This document shows positions 54,599 through 64,000 of a stretch of 64,000 nucleotides of DNA, one piece after another. Each line of letters opens with the position of its first letter. Position 1 is the stretch's first letter. This stretch comes from Liopterus haemorrhoidalis. Taxonomy: Eukaryota > Arthropoda > Insecta > Coleoptera > Dytiscidae. The position numbers and the translations under genes are program-made. The notes beneath the pieces were generated by a model, which was not told where the DNA came from, did no database searches, and worked only from the letters and a program-made list of their open reading frames with translations. Location of the stretch: positions 20,528,813 to 20,592,812 of the forward strand of contig OZ020619.1 of assembly GCA_963971575.1 (NCBI GenBank), given 5' to 3'.

Positions 54599-55368
54599 CA
54601 ATTCGGGGTGAATTATGGAATCGTATTTCCTGCGTTTGTTGACTTATAATATTACTTATTGGTATATAGGTGTCTTTTTAAAATCATTTGAAAATGTTTT
54701 ACCGTTCTTTTAAATTTCGCCCCTAAAGGTGTAAATTGGGATATTTTCTATTAGAAACATCAAATTTCGGGTGTATATTTCTTCTATAACGTAAGTACCC
54801 TGTAAAAGGGATTTTTTTCGAAGTTCGACCCCTAAGTGGATGAAAAGGGGTAAATTGTTTTCATGGATTCTTCAATATCTCTTAGGTCTGATGAGATATC
54901 GACTTGGTTTTTGCTTACAAAGTTTACCTATATATGTGTTTTCAGACAGGTTTTTTAAATTTCACTCCTAAAGGGTAAATAAGTATATGTTATTAGAGAT
55001 AACGCGGAGTATATTCCTCCGTATGATGTGAGAATCCACTAAGAAGGAAGTTCGACCCCTAAGGGTTGAAAAAGGATAAAATGTTTTTTTACGAGTTCCT
55101 CAATATCTCTCAACAGATGAGATATTAACTAGGTTTTTGCGTACAAAAGTTACCCATATACATGTTTAGAAACATAACTGAGGATTTTAAACTTATCAGC
55201 CCGTAACGGGGCAAATCTAAGTTCGGGGTACAGGACAGTCTTGAGGGAGGACTCCTTCTCATGAAGAGATAGTCTCCAACGTGATCTACAAAGTATCGTG
55301 ACTTTTAGTAACTGCAGGATGATAGCAGACCGTCTATATACCGTAGCGAACCACGGGTAGTCAGCTAG
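54598..55368 (+). mobile_element. Non-autonomous Helitron (TC...CTAG)
   Basis: Begins TCAATTCGGGG after an A. It ends with a small hairpin (CCGTAGCGAACCACGG), GTAGTCAG and CTAG followed by T, fulfilling the Helitron rules for both ends and the A/T insertion site. The body contains GTTCGACCCCTAAG phrases that recur. A relative in reverse orientation starts at 63653. No coding frame. Confidence 0.7.
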
Positions 55369-55566
55369 TTAGTAATAAGCATAAGATAATGTATTAAAGA
55401 ATACAGGAAGAAGAAATAAATAATAATAATTATATGTACTTGACCGCTCTCTTCTAAAACCATCTACCTAAAACTTTTAAGACTCATAACAAAAAAATCC
55501 TTTAAAAGCAAATTAAAAAATATTTTAACTGAAAATTATCTCTATGTTTTTGACGACTCTCTTGTT

Positions 55567-57165
55567 ATATTGTACAAGTGTTGGTATGTATGTTCTATTC
55601 GTCTTCTGCTGTATCTTCATTTTTCCCAGTAACGCGAAGGGAGGAAAATGAACCGCCGTCTTATCCGGCTGATATTTTTTTAGTGCTTAGGCTTAATTTT
55701 ATTTCGTAAGGGGGTATTGATTAATTTTTATTGATGAAAATCATGCATTTTTTCATCGAATCCGTGGCGTTAAACGTCAATAATGAACAGCACGGACTGG
55801 TTTTACCTGACGATAAAAGATATGTATTAATATTTCTACTATTTAGGAGACGATTTCAGACCAAAATTGAATTGAAAAACCTTACAGTTGAAGGAATTTT
55901 ATTAAGAAAATTGCTGAAATGTGTAAAAAATACATAAGATTTGGAAAAGATAAAGCATTTTTTTAAGGCTTTAACACATTTTCATAAATTCAAAAGTTTT
56001 CTGACCATAAAATTGCCTTCAGTTAAAAATGCTATTAAACTGAAAAGTAAGTAAGAACTAAGAAAGTAAGAATCAGTTTTGAGTTATTAAAATATATTTT
56101 AAGGGTCGTACGAACGTTTTAAAGGTTAAACCTATCTGTAGATACATTCAAATAAGTTTTCAGGGTGAGGATAGATCTGTTAAGCAGTGATGTTTTAATT
56201 CTGGAAACTATGTGTAGTTAACTATTTTATTAACTATATTAACGAAAGTATAAAGTACAATGTATTAGAAGGATAGATAAAACAGAATAATATTTAATAA
56301 TCCCGTAATTTTAATTGTGTTAAATCTTGAAGTATTAAATACCCAGATGTCATTTTAATATATTATTTCTTTATATAAGTGATTATTATATGATGAAAGT
56401 GTTTTTTTGTCATCATTAAGGTCTTTCGCTGTTTTTTTTTTTTTGCAGTAAAAATGCTAATTTTAAGACGTATTTCAAAAAACTTAAAAATTATTATTCA
56501 TCAGCGCCTCTCTCGAACAACGAAACAACTAGCGACAGTTCAAATTTAGGAGGCAATTACTTCGTATTACCATAGAGTAATGAATATAGACTTTATATAT
56601 ATAGTATTGTCTTACTTACTCTATGGTATTACTGAATTACAACAAGTATAGGTGATATTTTGGTGATTAAATAAATTAAAAAACGACTATAATATATTTA
56701 CGTGTAAACCAAATTATTTACAAAAAAACTGAAAATTATAAATACCTTTTTCAATAGTACAAAATACTAAATTTAATAAAGTAAAATATTACTACAAAGA
56801 ATATATTATTATAACGAAAATCTGCAAATTTCACATCTATCAGTGTTACTCAAAGGCTTTTCTAAATATCCAAGTGACATAATTAATAGTGAATCCTATG
56901 CAATAATATTTAATTATTTAATTAATTTTTCTCTATTTTATTCAGAATCGATGTAATCTTTATAGTCAAATAAAATATTATTTTTACGATTAAATGGTAC
57001 AAACGTAAATTAATTAACCGATTTGGATAATCCTTTGAACATTGTATGTATAGATTAGAATTTTCCGAGTGTTATTGGTTATATCAGTGTTTCTCAACCG
57101 GAGTGCCAGGACACTCCAATGTGTAGCAAAAGTAAACCAATGAACCAATTTGAAAAATTATTTCA
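55567..57165 (+). repeat. First copy of a diverged 1.6 kb direct duplication
   Basis: Matches 60403-61980 from TTGTACAAGTGTTGGTATGTATG onward, with scattered substitutions and indels (roughly one in ten positions by eye). A 55 bp MITE is inserted here only. Frames inside it (for example 55731-55937) are not conserved between the copies and are not called as genes. Confidence 0.8.
56571..56625. mobile_element. 55 bp micro-MITE with target duplication and empty site
   Basis: Perfect 10 bp terminal inverted repeats (CATAGAGTAA...TTACTCTATG) flanked on both sides by GTATTAC. The homologous position in the second duplication copy (61432-61438, GCATTAC) has one such heptamer and no insertion. Confidence 0.75.
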
Positions 57166-57485
57166 ACGTTAAATTGCTCAGAACTTCCTGTTTGTTATAG
57201 GCTATACCAGTGTTTCTCAGTCATGAAAGCACGATATCCAGGGTGCCGCAAAAGTAAATTAATAAACCGATCTGATTTTTTTTTTCTGTTTTGTATAGTT
57301 TAGGACTTCTTAAATGTTATCGGTTATAACAGCGTTTCTCTATCGGGAAGGTGCGACCTGGTGTGTCGCAAAAGCAAATTAATAGACCAATTTGAAAAAT
57401 TCTTTGACTTTTGTATAGCTTAAAACGTCTTTAGTGTTATATGCTATAAAAGTACTTCTCAACCGGGGTACTCATTTTTATTGAA
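56975..57485. repeat. Degenerate tandem repeat of about 123 bp with hAT-like motif
   Basis: CAGTGTTTCTCAACCGG and variants recur at about 57087, 57209, 57331 and 57452. Each is followed by GCAAAAGTAAATTAATAAACCG and a GTATAG...GTTATAGGCTATA phrase. This makes four decayed units. The second duplication copy keeps only about one unit (near 61895). Confidence 0.7.
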
Positions 57486-57834
57486 TAAATTAGTGCAGAA
57501 TTGTACTTTATAAAATAGTGTTTCAGCTGCAGTGTGCACCGTGGACGGAGCCCCCGCTGCGTTACCGATTTATACAAAATAAAAGACAGTTAGGTTTGTT
57601 TAGAATTGGGGAGAAGTCAACTAAGAAATCTGGCTTAGGCCCCTAGTTTTATAGTATTGTACTTTCGTGAAATATTTTTTTACTATGTTTATCTATATGA
57701 GCAAAAAGCAGACGATTTCAAACATCCGACGAAATACGGAGATACACGAATGCGTCCCGAGTCATCCAATGCTAGTCATTCAAATGGCTTCAGTAACAGG
57801 CGTCCTACGTCCTACGCCTGTTCCAGGTAATATA

Positions 57835-58757
57835 GTATATGTTATGGACCAACTGATTAATCCGGGAAGTATTCACAATGCCCCGACATTATGAATAACG
57901 CCCAAAACAATCGGGCAAGATAATAAATATGTATGTATGTATGATATTTTATCACATTGTCTGGTCATTATAAATAGTGCTACAATATTGCTGGGCACTT
58001 TAATAATGTTGACGGTTATTGTGGGGGCCAAGGCTATAGTCGATGTAATTGCAAAGGTGGCTGTATGTCTGACAGGTGTAAGTGTCGTAAAGAAATAAGT
58101 TGTGTAATTCAAAATGCAATCCAACTGTGAACTGCTCCAATAAGTAGAATAAATATTTTCTTGATGATTGGAAGTATTAAATACAGAAAAATAATGCAAA
58201 ATATAGTTATTGAGTGGGTTCTGTTTGTTTCTTAATGATTATTTTTTGTTACCTCTGAATTTAGTTTATTTGGTACGTACCTTCGTTTATTTTATAAGTA
58301 AAGGTTCAATACGTAAATAAGAGAAACTATTAAATACAAAAAAATAATGCCAAATAAAGTTATTAAGTTGGTTCTCTTTATTTCTTAATGATTATTATTG
58401 GTAACTTCTTAAAATTGCTTTTTTTTGTTACGTTGGTACGAATTTATTTTATTACTTGAGTACCTAAAGTTTTATTATCTTCATTTATTTTTAATATTTT
58501 TTATTTTGTTGTTTATTTCTTAATGGTTCTGCTGTTGCTGCTTAATTTTGTTAATTTGTTAATACGTTTGTAAATGTTTCATACGTAAATATACCAAATT
58601 TACTTAAACAGAAACTGCTTTAATCTCTCTGCCCAACGGTTATAGAGCAGTATTCATAATTACCGGGCAATTTAATATTTTTTGTAACATTTATTATCGT
58701 GCCCGATTGTTTTGGGCATTATACTGCACTATTTATCACTTGGTCCATAAGATATAC
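57835..58757 (+). mobile_element. Small TIR transposon with a cysteine-rich protein tail
   Basis: The left end (TTATGGACCAACTGATTAAT to GCCCAAAACAATCGGGCAAGATAATAAAT, 57843-57928) is the imperfect reverse complement of the right end (ATTTATTATCGTGCCCGATTG to TTGGTCCATAA, 58689-58750). Each contains the hairpin GCCC...GGGC. The interior keeps the last codons of an integrase-associated protein (58020-58147). It is a deletion derivative of a larger DNA transposon whose class I cannot name. Confidence 0.6.
58020..58147 (+). pseudogene. Cysteine-rich C-terminal tail of a KRBA2-like integrase
   Basis: The first frame gives RCNCKGGCMSDRCKCRKEISC. A one-base shift then gives NSKCNPTVNCSNK and a stop at 58145. 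This spacing of CXC pairs followed by a terminal Cys-Asn-Lys is typical of the tails of KRBA2-like, rve-integrase-containing proteins spread in animal genomes. The integrase core is absent, so only the end of the gene survives, between transposon ends. Confidence 0.55.
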
Positions 58758-60402
58758 ATTTTAGTGTCGGCGGTAACTCAAATAGTTGTTTTGCGAAAAA
58801 CAATTATAAAGTGTCTGCCTGCCTGTCTGTAAGGTAGAAATTGTAGGCAAACGGCTCAACATAGAAAGTTGGAATTTGGCATACTTGTACAACTGTTTGA
58901 CTCACATATAAGAAAACTATAGGGAATTCAAAAAAACACATCACGAGATAAATATAAACAAATATACCTTTAACGAAAAAATAAATATTTTTTAGTTAAA
59001 TTTTGATTAGGGCATTAAATATTTTAACCTCTTAATGCGTGGATAAACAAGCAAAATTTTATTTTTATATATCAATTTTTGTATGATATTTTCACCTAAA
59101 TTATGTCAAAAAACTTTTGTCCTCCACTGTATTGATCTAAAAATCTGAATAATGTACTTTGATTGGAACTGGAATAGTTCAACAGCAATTTTTGATCAGA
59201 TAAGTTTTTAGACATTTTTTTTTGAAAAAATAAATATTTCTTTAAATGTATTGTGTGGTATCAAAAAAAGCTCTTAAGACGTAGATTAAGGAACGGAAAG
59301 AAGTTTTTCGAATTTATTTATTTTAACACGATTTTTTCCAAAAAAATAATCAAAAAATACTGGCCTGCACCCTTTAACACAAAAGGTTAAACTAAAACTC
59401 TGAGAAATTTTTGATCAGATTTCGTTTAAATATTGCAGTTTTTGTGTTTTTGACAAAAACTAATTATTTTTTTAATTCATGGCTACATTATGGTTAATAA
59501 TGTTATGGATTTTTTGTATTTATGGCGAAAGTAGTGTAGGTATGCCTTTTTGGTATTAAAAATAGAATCAAATTTTTTTAATAACTAAGAAACGAGTTCA
59601 TGTGTGGTAGCTCCGCCTACTGTTTTACGTCTTGTTTTTAATGTATCAAAGAGGAATAAATCATTTATAGTAGTGAAATACTCATAAATCTAATAACACA
59701 TTGTTAATAGTGAGAAATACAATTCTGAAATAGAAAAAATATGAAGCCATTTATCAATCAATACATTTCTTATTAATTTAATGAAGGTTTCGATACGAAG
59801 CAAATGCAGAAAGTCACTGGGATTTGTTAATTTAAATTTCATTGTAATGAATATTTACACATACATTGTAATAAATATTTACACATATTTATTTTTAAAA
59901 ATTAAATGGAAGCTCTTAGTATTCAAATAACGAATAAAAATGATCATCATAAAACTGTTGATATTGATGTGATTATAAAAAAAAATGTCCTAGAGTGCTG
60001 TATATTCTGTCGACATCTTATATTTTTTAAATGTGTACCTACAAACCTTGAAATGTGTGAAAATTCTATTATCTCTAAATTAAATTATCAAAAAATTAAT
60101 ATCAATAATTTCCACGGCCTTTTGCAATAAGGCGCCTGTGACCGGAACCATATCGGCCACTTGATATTTACGCCACTGTTTAATACCCAAAACGAGTATT
60201 TAGAACAGGAAGAGATAAAATCCAATACATTGCAGTAGCCTTCCTGTATTTAGGACCCTGGAATAAAGGTTCTTAGAGGCAAGCACGTAACTTTTGGAAT
60301 CTCTATCCCTACAAATTTACTTGATTTTTAAAATTTCTAAAATTATATTGCTGAACTTATATATGCTATGAAAAATATATGCTACTAAATAATAATCTAC
60401 TA
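58758..60402. other. Gene-free AT-rich stretch
   Basis: No recognisable gene, RNA or element end. TTTTTGATCAGAT phrases occur at 59189 and 59410 and suggest an old local repeat. A 74-codon frame at 59906-60130 has no known similarity. Confidence 0.35.
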
Positions 60403-61980
60403 TTATATTGTACAAGTGTTGGTATGTATGTTCTATTCAACTTCTGGTGTATCTTCATTTTTCCGGTAACGCGGAGAGAGGAAAATGAACCGCCGTCTTA
60501 TCCGGGTGATATTTTTTTAGTGCTTAGGCTTAATTTTATTTCGACAGGGGGTACTGACTAATTTTTATTGATAAAAATCATGCTTTTTTTCCTCGAATCC
60601 GTGTCGAGTCAAAGTCACCCTTGCTCGGCACGGATAGATCTTATCAGACAATAAAAGATGTTTATTCATATTTCTATTTTTTTACTATTCAGAAGACGAT
60701 TTCAGACCAAAACTGAATTGAAAAACCTACAATTGAAGGTATTTTATTAATAAAATTGATAAAATGTGTAAAAAATACATAAGAGTTGATAAAGATAATG
60801 CAGTTTTTTAAAGTTTTAACACATTTTCATAAATTTTGAAAATTTTTGCCGACCATAAAATTGCCTTCAGTTAAAAATGCTATTAAACGGAAAAGAAAGT
60901 AATAATTAAGAAAGTAAGAATCAGTTTTGAGTTATCAAAATATATTTTAAGGGTCGTTCGAACGTTTTAAATGTTAAACCTATCTGTAGATACGTTTACA
61001 AATTAGTTTTCAGGGTGAGGATAGATCTGTTAAGCAGTTTTGTTATTTTAATTCTGGAAACTGTATGTTATTAACTATTTTACTAACTATATTAACGAAA
61101 GTATAAAGTACAATGTATTAGGAGGATAGATAAGACAGAATAATATTCGACATTTAGTAATTGCGTAATTTTAATTATGTTAAATCTTGAAGTATTATAT
61201 ACCCAGATGTCATTTTAATATATTATTCCTTTATATATAAGTGATTATTATAGGATGAAAGTGTTTTTTTATCATCATGACTGTGTTGCGCTGTTATTTT
61301 TTTTTTTTGCAGTGAAAATGCTAATTTTAAGACGTATTTCAAAAAAACTTAAAAATTATGATAAAAGTATTCATCGCGCTGATGAACAACGAAACAACTA
61401 CCGACATTCAAATTTAGGAGGCAATTCCTTCGCATTACTGAATTATAGCAAGTATAGCTGAAATTTTAGTGATTAAATAAATTAAAAAACGACTATAATA
61501 TATTTACATGTAAACCAAATTATTTACAAAAAAACTGAAAATTATAAATACCTTTTTAAATAGTTAAACAAAATACTAAATTTAATAACGTAAAATATTA
61601 CTGCAACAAATATATTATTACTTGCAACGAAAATCGGCAAATTTCACATCTATCAGTGTTACTCAAAAGTTTTTCTAAATTTCCAAGTGACATAATTAAT
61701 AGTGAACCCTATGCAATAATATTCAACTATTTTATTAATTTTTCTCTTTTTTATTCAGAATCCATATATTCTTTATAGTGAAATAAAATATTATTGTTAC
61801 GTTTAAATGGTACAACCGTAAATTAATTAACCGATTTGGATAATCCTTTGAACATTGTATGTATAGATTAGAACTTCCCGAGTGTTATTGGCTATATCAG
61901 TGTTTCTCAACCGGGGTGCCACAAATTTGAAAAATTATTTCAACGTTAAATTGCTCAGAACTTCCTGTTAGTTATAGGCT
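60403..61980 (+). repeat. Second copy of the diverged 1.6 kb direct duplication
   Basis: Counterpart of 55567-57165. It lacks the 55 bp MITE and most of the 123 bp tandem repeat, and it ends abruptly at TTATAGGCT (61980), where different sequence begins. Confidence 0.8.
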
Positions 61981-62211
61981 AATGATAATAACAATAATAA
62001 TTTTTGCTGACGTTTTGTGGATATACCGCGCACGCGCCCGAGGTCTATCATTTCGATAATCACGTGACAGGCAAAAAACGAGTCGCGAAGCGACGAGTTT
62101 TATAATCGACAAGTCCGGCAAAATGCCTTATTATATTAAAACGAGTCGCGGAGCGACGAGTTTACTCAACGTAGGGGGAGAAGCCCGGCGTAGCCGGGCT
62201 GAGGCCCCTAG
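61981..62211 (+). mobile_element. Helitron 3' end of a third family
   Basis: A strong hairpin AGCCCGGC GTA GCCGGGCT at 62182-62200 is followed by GAGGCCC and CTAG, then T, the canonical Helitron 3' end at 62211. Upstream are two copies of ACGAGTCGC-GAGTTT phrases (AACGAGTCGCGAAGCGACGAGTTT near 62080 and 62140). The left end is placed at the break in the duplication and is uncertain. Confidence 0.55.
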
Positions 62212-62640
62212 TATTTTTAATACAGGGTGCCAAGTGACAGACCCGACAAGAGGGGGGTAGCCGGGAAAAATACCCGGGGCCCCGGGGTCCTGGGCAGAGC
62301 CGTAAGAACTGCCTGGCATCGGGGCAAGTGCCAGGGACGCGTGGCCGTCACTCACTTGTATTTTGGAAGTGAGGATCTTTTTTTGCACATCACTTGTATT
62401 TTGGAAGTGAGGACCTTTTTTTTAGGTCATCAGTTATATTTGCAGCTGTATTATAATAAAAATTCCCGCTTCAAATGTATATGGTCCAGAGTCCGAGCTG
62501 AAAGAATTAGTTTTCACGCTCTTGACGGCCCCGGGTATAGAATTGATCATTACCTGGGGCCCGCAAAGAGAGTTTCTCCCCGGGGCCCCAGAAGTCCTCT
62601 CGGCGGCCCTGCCAAGTAATAAAACATATTGACCCCTTCC
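62212..62640. other. G+C-rich transposon-terminus-like stretch
   Basis: Begins near TACAGGGTGCC and ends near GGCGGCCCTGCC, with CCCCGGGGTCC and GGGGCCCC phrases at both sides that suggest a decayed TIR element. The sequence CACTTGTATTTTGGAAGTGAGGA occurs twice (62353 and 62385), and the second copy continues into CCTTTTTTTTAGGTCAT, as at 46575. No gene. Confidence 0.4.
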
Positions 62641-62764
62641 CCTCGGGCAGAGGTTAAAAGTACCTAAAATTGGATTAGTATATTAGATCAACCCATTTGC
62701 CTTATGATAAAAGTCTAATAAGGTCAAAATTCGTATTTGTTTTTCTTTAACCGCAGGCATCCAT

Positions 62765-62835
62765 GCCCTGACCGGGATTCGAACCCGGGACCTTTGGCTC
62801 GTGAAGCAGGAGCGCTACCTCTAGGCTACCAAGGC
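62765..62835 (-). ncRNA. tRNA-Val-like pseudogene, probable SINE head
   Basis: 71 bases fold like a tRNA. The acceptor GCCTTGG pairs with TCAGGGC (with two wobbles) and the T arm CCGGG-TTCGAAT-CCCGG is perfect. The loop TTCACGA would give anticodon CAC, and CTGCTTCACG matches tRNA-Val. The anticodon stem is largely unpaired, so it is not a functional tRNA. Boxes A (TAGCCTAGAGG) and B (GGTTCGAATCC) could still serve as a Pol III promoter. Downstream on the minus strand lies GCATGGATGCC, probably the SINE body. Confidence 0.6.
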
Positions 62836-62839
62836 CGAC

Positions 62840-63652
62840 AGAAAAAATAAATAAAAATAATAGAGTTACTAGCTTCTTATAGAGAGCGCCTTTTTAAAAC
62901 AATAAGAAGCAAATTCCAATAAAATCCTTCTATAAAACAATAAGAAAAAAATACGTATACGTATTTTTTTTTTTTTCGTATTAACCAAATATCCGAAATC
63001 TTCTTACGGGCCGGATTTGTCCCGCGGGCTGTTGTTTGGAGACCCTTGGTTACACACAATTTTTTCAAAACCTTTTCAAAAACCTTTGGTTATTGGTCAT
63101 GGAATACCTGGAATAATGAAAATATAATCAAATAATCTAATAAAAAATTTAATTACTTTTTAATTATTTGTAATCGCAAGAATTTTTGTACTGATTATTG
63201 TTAAAAATTTAATATTAAATTTACTGATAACCGATATCAATTATTTCAGTAATCTTAATCCACAAGTGGGTGAATTCTGATTACAAAAGTAAAGCATTGT
63301 GTATATAATAATATAAACTAATGTAAACTATAATATATAATAATGCCTAACATATGCAAAAAGATAGGACAAAGAGGTGTTATTGTTCTAAACACTTCTC
63401 AAGCCTAATTTATAATGGATACATAACACAGACGTAACATAAGAATCACAATACTGTCTTTGTTTTGTTTATTAGAAACAGATGTTCAGACAGTGACACC
63501 ATTTTGTACTAATTTCTATTAGAGATGAGCGACAATGTGATTTTTAAAGAATGCCGTGGTAGGTGACCGTTCTTTTTCAATCATGGTGATTTTAAACGGT
63601 AACCGTGATCATTGTTCGCTGTTCAGAACCGGTGCTTACATATATAGGCACA
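62840..63652. other. Gene-free AT-rich stretch
   Basis: No recognisable gene. CGGGCCGGATTTGTCCCGCGGGC at about 63008-63030 is an isolated G+C-rich phrase. AT-rich non-coding sequence otherwise. Confidence 0.35.
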
Positions 63653-64000
63653 CTAGCTGAAAACCCCTGCTTCACTACGGTATATTGATGGGCTCATTAG
63701 CGTAAAATCCTCAGTTTGTTTTTAAACTTGTATATGGGTAACCTCATCTGTCCTAAGAAATATTGAGGAATCCGTGAAAAAACATTTTACACCTTTTCAC
63801 CACATAGGGGTCGAACTTGAAAAAATCCTTTCTTAGTGGGTTCTTACATCATACTGAGAATGTACTCTCCGAATTTCTTATTTCTAACAAAAATTACTAC
63901 TTTACCATTTAGGAGTGAAATTTAAGAAAACTGTCAAAACACTATTGCTAGATTTTAAAAAGTCACCTATATGCCAGAAAGTAATGTTATAACTCAAGAA
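63653..64000 (-). mobile_element. Helitron copy related to 54598-55368, cut by the window edge
   Basis: On the minus strand the 3' end reads ...ACCGTAGTGAAGCAGGGGTTTTCAG-CTAG followed by T. The interior (GGGGTCGAACTT, CTTAGTGGGTTCTTACATCAT, ATATTGAGGAATCC on the plus strand) is the reverse of the corresponding parts of 54598-55368. Confidence 0.7.

Noticed and set aside
62131..62619. Overlapping G+C-rich frames on both strands
   Set aside because: They cover Helitron and transposon-terminus sequence with CCCGGGG runs; Gly/Pro/Arg composition follows base composition.
62765..62835. Functional tRNA gene
   Set aside because: Anticodon stem has only two pairs next to the loop and the D arm is weak; a SINE head or pseudogene is more likely.

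Overview
The window is A+T-rich eukaryotic DNA made almost entirely of transposable elements. No host gene with a complete reading frame could be recognised. The element mix is I-, R1- and CR1-type LINEs, Penelope-like elements with GIY-YIG domains, a Gypsy-type LTR element, Helitrons, hAT-like termini and MITEs. Together with a short run of the insect telomere motif (TTAGG on the minus strand at 2116-2133), this points to an arthropod, probably an insect. The species cannot be named from the sequence. Nearly all coding regions are decayed; the longest intact frames are LINE gag-like proteins and Penelope-type RT/GIY-YIG proteins.

Layout. 1-2133: two R1-type LINE pieces on the minus strand. 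3232-8398: a minus-strand Gypsy-type LTR element, then a truncated copy of a related short LTR element. 8439-10108: a 5'-truncated Penelope-like element bracketed by inverted copies of its own hammerhead-like 3' end. 10184-26821: a palindrome with 7.68 kb, near-identical arms around a 1.28 kb spacer. Each arm carries an I-type LINE with RNase H (LINE A), head-to-head with the 5' end of a second I-type LINE (LINE B). Only the right arm continues into the rest of LINE B (to about 31125). 31333-34800: MITEs and two candidate exons, one resembling DUF4806. 34976-41575: a CR1-group LINE (LINE C) whose ORF1 and ORF2 are separated by a large inverted-repeat structure with a Tesmin/TSO1-like CXC reading frame in its loop. 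41845-44836: GGCCAGT-rich tandem repeats and Helitron copies, one with the N-terminal zinc-finger part of a Helitron protein. 45436-46240: a degenerate LINE fragment. 47599-48877: a MITE amplified as a tandem array with an exact 200 bp period. 48901-52801: a second palindrome, two identical Penelope-like elements head-to-head around 37 bp. 52839-54568: a compact non-autonomous LTR element. 54598-64000: Helitron copies, a diverged 1.6 kb direct duplication, a small TIR element with a cysteine-rich integrase-type tail, and a tRNA-Val-like SINE head.

The striking theme is inverted duplication. Four separate inverted repeats, from about 0.1 to 7.7 kb per arm, have retroelement arms, and several of their edges lie in TA or ATTT microsatellites. 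The two near-perfect palindromes are either very young (or gene-converted) or assembly/library fold-back artefacts; the sequence alone cannot decide. The other notable points are hammerhead-like folds at the Penelope ends, a non-autonomous LTR family sharing ends and primer-binding site with the Gypsy element, and several insertions with a natural empty-site or family comparison inside the window.
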